Of a stretch of 20,492 bases of DNA, positions 14,759-20,492 are shown piece after piece. The position numbers and the translations under genes were made by a program. Positions within the stretch are counted from its first letter, which is position 1. Every line of letters starts with the position of its first letter. Under the pieces are notes generated by a model, which saw nothing but the letters and a program-made list of their open reading frames with translations, had not been told where the DNA came from and made no database searches. Source of the stretch: Chalciporus piperatus (Eukaryota > Basidiomycota > Agaricomycetes > Boletales > Boletaceae); assembly GCA_038093975.1 (NCBI GenBank), contig JBBPTG010000359.1, positions 1 through 20,492 of the forward strand, in the 5' to 3' direction.

Positions 14759-15047
14759 TGTTACGATCACTCATTCTTTCCTTCTTTGTTACCTTATACT
14801 AAGTCCTAGTCGCTGGTTCAAGTCCTGCCTAGGCCCCTTATTTCTTACCTTGCTTTAGTCAGCAAACATTCCTTAATGTTCTTTCACCTTCCACGCTTCG
14901 TCATCGCTGACTCGTATACTTACCGAGCATGACTCATTCCTATTCGTCATGACTTGTTCTTACGTATTCTGACTTGTTCTATGCCTGCCCTTAACTCGTT
15001 CCTTCACTTATATAAACCCTCGAGTTTCCTCCTGTAACCCTAACTGA
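14759..15047 (+). repeat. 3' LTR of element B, first part
   Basis: Starts TGTTACGATCACTC after the polypurine tract and contains a TATATAAA box at 15009-15016. TGACTCG, TGACTCA and TGACTTG motifs recur at about 20-bp steps between 14910 and 14980, a degenerate relative of the array in the A family. It is interrupted after 15047 by a C-family solo LTR; without that insert the LTR is about 471 bp. Confidence 0.8.
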
Positions 15048-15504
15048 TGTTATAGTATTTAAAAACTTTTCAAACTTTTGCCTACAACGGTATTCGAACT
15101 CTGGACTTTGTCTACAACTTAGGGGTCAAGCCGGATTCATCTTAATCCGCTCCGGTAGTCCCTGTAGCATTACGTAAACTATTACATAATCAGGTCACGT
15201 GACAAAGGTCCAGACTTAGATGAGTCAGCAATGATGTCATGGCCTAGACCCTAATCCGTACCTGGTACCTTTTCTTATCTATCGTCCCACTTACCTTATT
15301 TATCTTTTTCTTTATGATTTCCTTATTCGGCTGTTGGTCTGTGCGCACTTCTCAAATAGTATATAAGTAGCCCTGTACTTATCACAGACCCCAGTCTAAT
15401 CCATTTGTTGCTTCATCGCAATTAAGTTTTAGTACTCAGCATATTCCTTCGCAAAGGCTTAGTGTTGCCTAAAGTCCCCGCTGTGTTGTGACTCAGTCAT
15501 AACA
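15048..15504 (+). repeat. Solo LTR of the C family inserted in the LTR of B
   Basis: 457 bp from TGTTATAG to CAGTCATAACA, flanked by an exact 5-bp duplication ACTGA (15043-15047 and 15505-15509). It has the same length as the 3' LTR of element C (18298-18754, opposite strand) and differs by roughly 15 changes by eye, including small indels. TATATAAG is at 15360-15367 and TCACGTGA at 15195-15202. No internal element sequence follows, so it is a recombined solo LTR. Confidence 0.92.
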
Positions 15505-15691
15505 ACTGAGACCTACACAATCTAGCTTGGTCATTCCTCGCTTCCTTTGAACCCTCTGAGAGTCACCGTCCCACTCTTGAACGGACGCTAGGCCTTAACG
15601 TGGACATCCCATCGTTAGGCTACCTTTGAAACCCTTGTCTTTGACTAGGCTTTTGTGTCTACGCTTTGACCTACCCGGTACAAGCGTAACA
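15505..15691 (+). repeat. 3' LTR of element B, second part
   Basis: Continues the LTR of B after the solo insert and ends ACAAGCGTAACA, the counterpart of the TGTTACG start. The next 5 bp, TAATA, are the presumed target duplication, within the Tnp2 coding frame. No gene is seen here. Confidence 0.75.
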
Positions 15692-18289
15692 TAATACCTT
15701 GACCATTCTTGCAACTCGCAACTTGTCGAGTGCCCTCAGGCTCTCTCGCCACAAGCTACGCGCGGTTTGTCCATTTGGTAATCGTAGTTGTCCCCAGCGT
15801 TTGATTTTTGGGCGGGGACCGACAATTTGATCTAAAAATTCCTGTATCGATGCGCCAGTGCCATGGCTCGGATAGACAGGATTTTTGTCGCGTTTTGGAA
15901 GAAAGGCGTAGCCGTCACCAAGATCGAGCGCACCAGAGGGAAGATGGGATTCAGAATCGTCGAGATCGGATATTGCTGCCAGGAGAGCGTTAACGCGTGC
16001 GCGTCGGAGACCTTCCTTTGCAAAGTTGACAAGATAGTTTGATGGTTGTCGTATTTCCTGCTTGAGGTTACCAATGGTGCGCTCGATTGTCCACTGGGCG
16101 GTGCAAACACTTGGTCCCTTCTGGTAGGTCTCCGCAGCGAGATGAAGAACTTGATGAACACACGGTCGGATAAAATGTATTCGATCGTTGCGTCGTTGAT
16201 AGTATAGTTCTTCGAACTCGCGTTCCCAGGAAGCCAGTAATGCGCATGCCTCGAGAACTTCTTCGTGTTTGATCGAGTGTTGACATATAATTTGAATGCG
16301 GCGTACGAGTTTGCAAAAATTCAACCAGTATTGTTCGGGGAGGATGCCGTGAAGGAGAGCTGGAGCGAGACCGAACGTGTGGATAAGGTACTCTCAAGTC
16401 TTGTAGCCAGTATTGATCTTCTGAGCAATATTTCGGGGTTTCTTGTCGAAGGAACCGGGTAGATGAAAACCAGCCTCTTCGACTGCACGCCCATGAGCCT
16501 GCCAAACCGCGTCGTTACGAAAGACGGCCCAATCCCATGTCGTGATGTCGTCGGTGTTCAGGCAGGTAATCGTACCACGCCAAAGAGCCAATAAGAGATC
16601 GCTTATATTCGCTACGAGGTGCATGACATCGGTTGTCATACAGAGGGGGACGCCAAGTGAACGGGTGGGTTTCAATCCAAGAATAAGTGGCGGCTTTGTG
16701 ATCCCGGTGTCAGTCCGACGAGACTCGAATTGGCGCTGATTGGGCGAAGACATCAAATGGATAAGGTTCGTGACATACTCTTGATTACCAGCGGGGGGGA
16801 TTGCAAACGAGGACAGATCAGGATGGTTGCTGTCTCTGTATGCGTTGATCGGACGCAGTAGAGCTGGGTAGTAGTGAGAACGAGAGTCCTTGTGTCTTCC
16901 CTTGATGCCGCAGTACAATCGACATCCGTTCTTACCACAATGGCCGACGAGACCATCCCAATAAACGAGCCCAGGTCCATCAGCGGTCGTGAAAAGAAAA
17001 TAAATGTCGGATCGGAATACAGCATTTTGAGATGAATCCCATATCTTGAGTCCCTCATTCTGTAACGCAGCGAGATGATGCATGCCGACGACCAGAAACG
17101 AGTCGAGTATCTTGGGTTTGTTCGGGCCTGGAATGAAACCACCAGGGATAACACGGGACTTTCGATAGCGTTTGTCTGGGGAAAGATTGAGTATGACCCA
17201 GATATAGAGCCAACAGTCCGACTCCTTGTCCCTATACAGCTGGGCACCGTCGAGCGAGGCCATAACGACAACATCGTGTTCTTTGATATCTCCCATGAGA
17301 GAAGCACCCAAGTAGTCCCAACCAGCAGCGATATCGTCGATGACAGAAATCTTCTTCTTGTCTTCATACTCGTCAAGAATCTCTTGAGTTCGATCGTAAA
17401 GATATCGCATATCGTTTGCGGTGTCAGGATTTCGATAGAACGCCTGGAGTTGGGGTCCAAGAGGAAGGGTAATGAACTTCTTGGCCGGCACCTTGACTCG
17501 ACCATTCGACACCTCGAGTTTAGCTTGATCCCAGCGAGACTTGTCGCAAGATGGACACCGTTCGAGATCGGCGAAGGGTCCCGTAAAGGCGGCACATGAG
17601 TCTATGCACATATCGTGTTCGATAGGTTCAATACCAGTGTATGCTGCGATGAGATTTTCGACGGCGTTGAAGCTGAGGCATTCTTCTACTCCCTGAGCAT
17701 CCGGAAAATTTGATTTCGTCGATTTCATGACTCGGGCGTAAGCTTTCTGCGAGGCGTGTTCCAGAGCTAGATAGGTCTGGATACTGTGTCGAACTGCGGA
17801 ACTTTCAATCTCAATGATCGCTTCGGGAGGGTTCCTGATTCTTTCGAGCGTCACATTCGAGAGTTTTGAGATCGGATCATCGAGGGAAGCGTTCCGGATG
17901 AGATGGATAAAGTCCATGTATTTCAAGAGCTTGGCGAGTGTTGTGATACGGGAAAGATCATTGAAATCAATGTCACGCGCTTGTCGTCTGTTGTATACGA
18001 TACGCCGAGCATGATTCCGCCTCCGTTGTGGATCCTGGGGGGGTGGTGGAGTTGGAGAACGCTGCGGAGGTGGTGGATCTTGCTCAGGATCACCTTGTTG
18101 AAGCGGGGGACTTGGAGAGCGCTCTGGACTCGGAGAACGATTGGGAGATGGTGGATCTTGCTCGAGTTCACCCAACTGAGGGGGTGAAGGTGAATGGGAC
18201 AAGGGGGCTGCAAAGGGACTGAGGGAAACACGATCGGGAGGTGGGCTATTCTGGTGTGGTGACTCTCGATCAGATAGATTATGTTCAGG
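15692..18289 (-). pseudogene. Tnp2-type (CACTA-like) transposase pseudogene, truncated at both ends
   Basis: A single frame is open from 18289 to 15692 except for one TGA at 16394-16396, where relatives have Trp (GYK-stop-EYLIHTFG). Features: a Pro/Ser-rich N-terminus, a zinc-ribbon-like CIDSC...CPSC pair, the core motif SLDGAQLYRDKESDCWLYIW, GGFIPGPNKPKILDSF, the cysteine/histidine block GHCGKNGCRLYCG, HYYPALLRP, TTDVMHLV, and late TIERTIGNLKQEIRQPSNY and LPNGQTARSLWRE. These match the Tnp2 group that cuts and pastes CACTA-type transposons. The frame beyond 15692 is the LTR of element B, so the C-terminus is cut off there. No ATG starts the frame; a TAG precedes it at 18290-18292, so an upstream exon is probably missing and element C lies beyond. 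No CACTA ends are visible. Confidence 0.85.
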
Positions 18290-18297
18290 CTATAGTA

Positions 18298-18754
18298 TGT
18301 TATGACTGAGTCACAACACGGCAGGGACTTAAGGCAACACTAGGCCTTGCGAAGGAGTATGCTGAGTACTAAAACTTAATTGCGGTGAAGCAACAAATGG
18401 ATTAGACTGGGGTCTGTGATAAGTACAGGGCTACTTATATACTATTGAGAAGTGCGCACAGACCAACAGTCGAATAAGGAAATCATAAAGGAAAAGATAA
18501 ATAAGGTAAATGGGACGATAGATAAGAAAAGGTACCAGGTACGGTTTAGGGTCTAGGCCATGACATCATTGCTGACTCATCTAAGTCTAGACCTTTGTCA
18601 CGTGACCTGATTATGTAATAGTTTTTACGTAATGCTACAGGGACTACCGGAGCGGATTAAGATGAATCCGGCTTGACCCCTGAGTTGTAGACAAAGTCCA
18701 GAGTTCGAATACCGTTGTAGGCAAAAGTTTGAAAAGTTTTTAAATACTATAACA
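18298..18754 (-). repeat. 3' LTR of element C, 457 bp
   Basis: On the minus strand it runs from TGTTATAG, directly after the polypurine tract, to CAGTCATAACA. It is inverted relative to the solo LTR at 15048-15504. TATATAAG lies at 18434-18441 (minus) and TCACGTGA at 18598-18605. The outer 5 bp (18293-18297, TAGTA on the plus strand) are the presumed target duplication; the partner lies outside the window. Confidence 0.92.
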
Positions 18755-18767
18755 CTATCCCCTCTCT
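18755..18767 (-). other. Polypurine tract of element C
   Basis: On the minus strand AGAGAGGGGATAG directly precedes the TG of the LTR. The pol stop codon TAG (18766-18768) overlaps its upstream edge. Confidence 0.75.
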
Positions 18768-20492
18768 AGGAATCGCATTCCAGGCGATTCGGCAACTTGC
18801 GCTCAGGAACCTCTGTCAGATTTTCGTATTTTTGGAACAAGGCAGAGAAATTTCCCATGGTCATGTTGATTCGACGTGGGGCGGACGGGTGCTTTTTGTG
18901 AAAAGCTTTGACAGCTTCAGGTGCATTTGACAAATGCGCTGCCTTTTCCCATGTTCGGTCCGATATGTCCCAGCCTTTCCAATGAACCAGGTACTCTAAT
19001 TGTCCTTGTTTAACCTGAGACTTCACTACGTAATCCACCTCGTATTCTTCTTCTCCTTCTTGGTTGACTATGACTGGATCCGGAAGACGGACCGGTTGCC
19101 CTTCCAACGGTTCTCGAGCCGGTTTGACCCGTTTGACATTAACCGTGGGATGAATATGCATTGAATTGGGCAAGTCTAGTGTGACTGCATTGGGAAGGAC
19201 CTTCGTGATCTGATAAGGTCCAATCCAATTTTGCGTCATCTTTTTGGAGGGATAAGGTAATTTGAGGTTGTCCGTGGATAACATAACAAAATCTCCGATT
19301 TGATAATCTGGAGCTTCGGACCGATGCTTGTCCGCTTGCTCTTTCATCCGGTTCTGAGTTTCTTCTAACGCCTGCTCTACTTCTTTGTGTGCCTTTCCAC
19401 ATTTCTCTAAGAATGTACCAGCCGGAGATGAATCACCTTCGAATCCCATGCGTGGGAAGTAGTTTTTTGTTATAGCGAAGGGGATGGTTCCGGTAGCAGT
19501 GGAGAGGGAGGAATTGTGATGGAACTGCGCTATCTTCAACCAATCAGCCCATTCCGTTTGACGTTTAGCCACGTAAGCGCGGAGATACTGCTGGAGTTCT
19601 CGGTTCATACGCTCCGTTTGGCCATCGGTTTGGGGGTGATAAGCGGTTGACAGCTTCTGTTCTATTCCTAGAAGGGTGCAAAGCTGTGAAGTAAACTCCG
19701 ATGCAAATTGCGGTCCTCGATCTGAAACAATCGAAGAGGGAAGTCCGTGTCTACACCAAACATTGTCTCTAAATAAAATAGCTAGTTCTTTCGAAGAAAT
19801 TGTCTTTTTACAAGCGATAAACTCGACTTCTTTAGAGAAGCGATCTACAATTACACAAATGGCATCGAAACCACGTGATTTAGGGAAACCCGTGGTAAAG
19901 TCTATAGATATATCCTTCCAAGGTTCTTTTGGAACCGGAAGGGGAATTAATTTGCCAGCTTGTGCAGTTGACTTTCCCTTCGTGAGGGCGCACGTCTGAC
20001 AATGTTCTACGTAAGTTTTAACGTCCTTTGTGACACCAGGCCACGAGAAATAACGAGTAACCAGATGTAAAGTTCGTCCTTGGCCACCATGGCCGCCAAT
20101 AGGAGAATCATGAAGGATTGTGAGTAGTTTAGTACGTAAAGAAATAGGAACGAAAACTTTGTTTTTGTCATTTTTAAATACTATAGACCCCTCGTCAAAA
20201 GCGAAGCCATCTATCGTATCATTTTTTATTTTTTCTGATTCGTTTTGTATTTCGTCATAAATAGGTGAAGAAAGAGTAACTGTATTAATGAAAACAGAAG
20301 CAGGAAGTACAGTAATATTTTTGTTATGGTCGGGATCTGTTTCTCCGTGATCTTCTCGACGAGATAAAGCATCAGCCCTTCCATTTGTAGCACCCGGTTT
20401 ATAAATAATCGAGTAATTATACTCTGAGAGCAACGCATTCCAGCGTGCTTGACGTGGGCTCAGAGTTTGGGGAGATTTCCAATATTCGAGAT
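18766..20492 (-). CDS. pol: Pol of element C: RNase H end, integrase, chromodomain (partial)
   Basis: The frame is open to the window edge, so the N-terminal part (protease, RT, most of RNase H) is outside; the Met at 20433 is internal. It begins with the RNase H end (SPRQARWNALLSEYNY, then GRADALSRRED), then the integrase zinc domain (LHDS, GGHGG, CQTC), the DDE core ([26 protein letters not shown]), a helical linker (KEVEQALEETQNRMKEQ), the GPY/F module (NWIGPYQITKVL, HIHPTVNVKRV) and a chromodomain (YEVDYVVKSQVK, LVHWKGW, RTWEKAAHL). About 35 residues follow HPSAP, ending at TAG 18766. No frameshift or stop is seen. It serves as the intact reference for judging the damage in element A. Confidence 0.9.
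   Translation of the reverse strand, partial: LEYWKSPQTLSPRQARWNALLSEYNYSIIYKPGATNGRADALSRREDHGETDPDHNKNITVLPASVFINTVTLSSPIYDEIQNESEKIKNDTIDGFAFDEGSIVFKNDKNKVFVPISLRTKLLTILHDSPIGGHGGQGRTLHLVTRYFSWPGVTKDVKTYVEHCQTCALTKGKSTAQAGKLIPLPVPKEPWKDISIDFTTGFPKSRGFDAICVIVDRFSKEVEFIACKKTISSKELAILFRDNVWCRHGLPSSIVSDRGPQFASEFTSQLCTLLGIEQKLSTAYHPQTDGQTERMNRELQQYLRAYVAKRQTEWADWLKIAQFHHNSSLSTATGTIPFAITKNYFPRMGFEGDSSPAGTFLEKCGKAHKEVEQALEETQNRMKEQADKHRSEAPDYQIGDFVMLSTDNLKLPYPSKKMTQNWIGPYQITKVLPNAVTLDLPNSMHIHPTVNVKRVKPAREPLEGQPVRLPDPVIVNQEGEEEYEVDYVVKSQVKQGQLEYLVHWKGWDISDRTWEKAAHLSNAPEAVKAFHKKHPSAPRRINMTMGNFSALFQKYENLTEVPERKLPNRLECDS

Larger units (their letters stand above)
9648..15691 (+). mobile_element. Ty3/Gypsy element B, 3' half, carrying nested insertions
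   Basis: It contains the integrase core, GPY/F module, chromodomain, a zinc-knuckle ORF, a polypurine tract and a 3' LTR. Its LTR ends abut TAATA (15692-15696) within the Tnp2 transposase frame, so B inserted into that gene. It is itself split by the TIR element, an A-family solo LTR and a C-family solo LTR. The 5' LTR, gag, protease, RT and RNase H are absent, apparently deleted together with the 5' end of Copia. Confidence 0.8.
18298..20492 (-). mobile_element. Ty3/Gypsy element C, 3' part (continues beyond window)
   Basis: A minus-strand element with pol, polypurine tract and 3' LTR. It is a chromovirus related to A (similar integrase, chromodomain and HPSAP tail) but with unrelated LTR ends and no accessory ORF between pol and LTR. 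Pol is open throughout the visible part, so this looks like the most intact Gypsy copy here. Confidence 0.88.

Noticed and set aside
15671..15691. Native C-terminus of the Tnp2 protein (CYACTG-stop)
   Set aside because: These codons come from the end of the LTR of element B; the transposase sequence stops at the insertion point at 15692.
15048..18754. 457-bp inverted repeats as terminal inverted repeats of the Tnp2 transposon
   Set aside because: Each repeat has TG...CA ends and TATA box, one has an ACTGA duplication and the other abuts a polypurine tract and pol; they are LTRs of a Gypsy family.

Overview
The window is a nest of transposable elements from a filamentous fungus, most likely a basidiomycete (Agaricomycete). 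That call rests on three family-level features: Ty3/Gypsy chromovirus polyproteins ending in a chromodomain, a Tnp2-type (CACTA-like) transposase of the sort common in mushroom-forming fungi, and the absence of any ordinary host gene. No tRNA, rRNA, or host housekeeping gene was recognised. The species cannot be named from the sequence.

Layout. 1-4865 is the 3' part of a plus-strand Gypsy element (A). It holds the end of gag with zinc knuckles, a candidate -1 frameshift signal, a decayed pol (protease, RT, RNase H, integrase, chromodomain in four broken segments), an intact 188-aa two-helix membrane-protein ORF with its own TATA box, a polypurine tract, and the first 370 bp of the 3' LTR. 4866-9647 is a minus-strand Ty1/Copia element that landed inside the LTR of A. 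It keeps its 184-bp 3' LTR and an uninterrupted polyprotein but has lost its 5' end. 9648-15691 is the 3' half of a second plus-strand Gypsy element (B). Its integrase is split first by a ~2.25-kb non-autonomous element with 40-bp terminal inverted repeats (9666-11921) and again by a 593-bp solo LTR of the A family (12212-12804). B ends with an intact 388-aa zinc-knuckle ORF downstream of pol, and its own 3' LTR is split by a 457-bp solo LTR of a third family (C). 15692-18297 is a Tnp2 transposase pseudogene on the minus strand. B interrupts its C-terminus and element C lies just upstream of its N-terminus. 18298-20492 is the 3' part of a minus-strand Gypsy element C with an open pol running off the window.

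The boundaries come from TG...CA LTR ends, polypurine tracts and target-site duplications: ACTGA around the C-type solo LTR, CCCAT around the A-type solo LTR. Removing the A-type solo LTR, or the TIR element, puts the integrase of B back into one frame. Relative order: Tnp2 is oldest, then B inserted in Tnp2, then the solo LTRs and the TIR element inserted in B. Copia is younger than A. A deletion or rearrangement appears to have fused Copia gag to B integrase near 9647.

The least conventional parts are the two accessory ORFs that follow pol in A and B, the TIR element built of a 132-bp-period minisatellite plus a ~147-bp-period hairpin array, and a 10-bp-phased array of TGAGTCA (Gcn4/AP-1 type) sites in the U3 of the A-family solo LTR.
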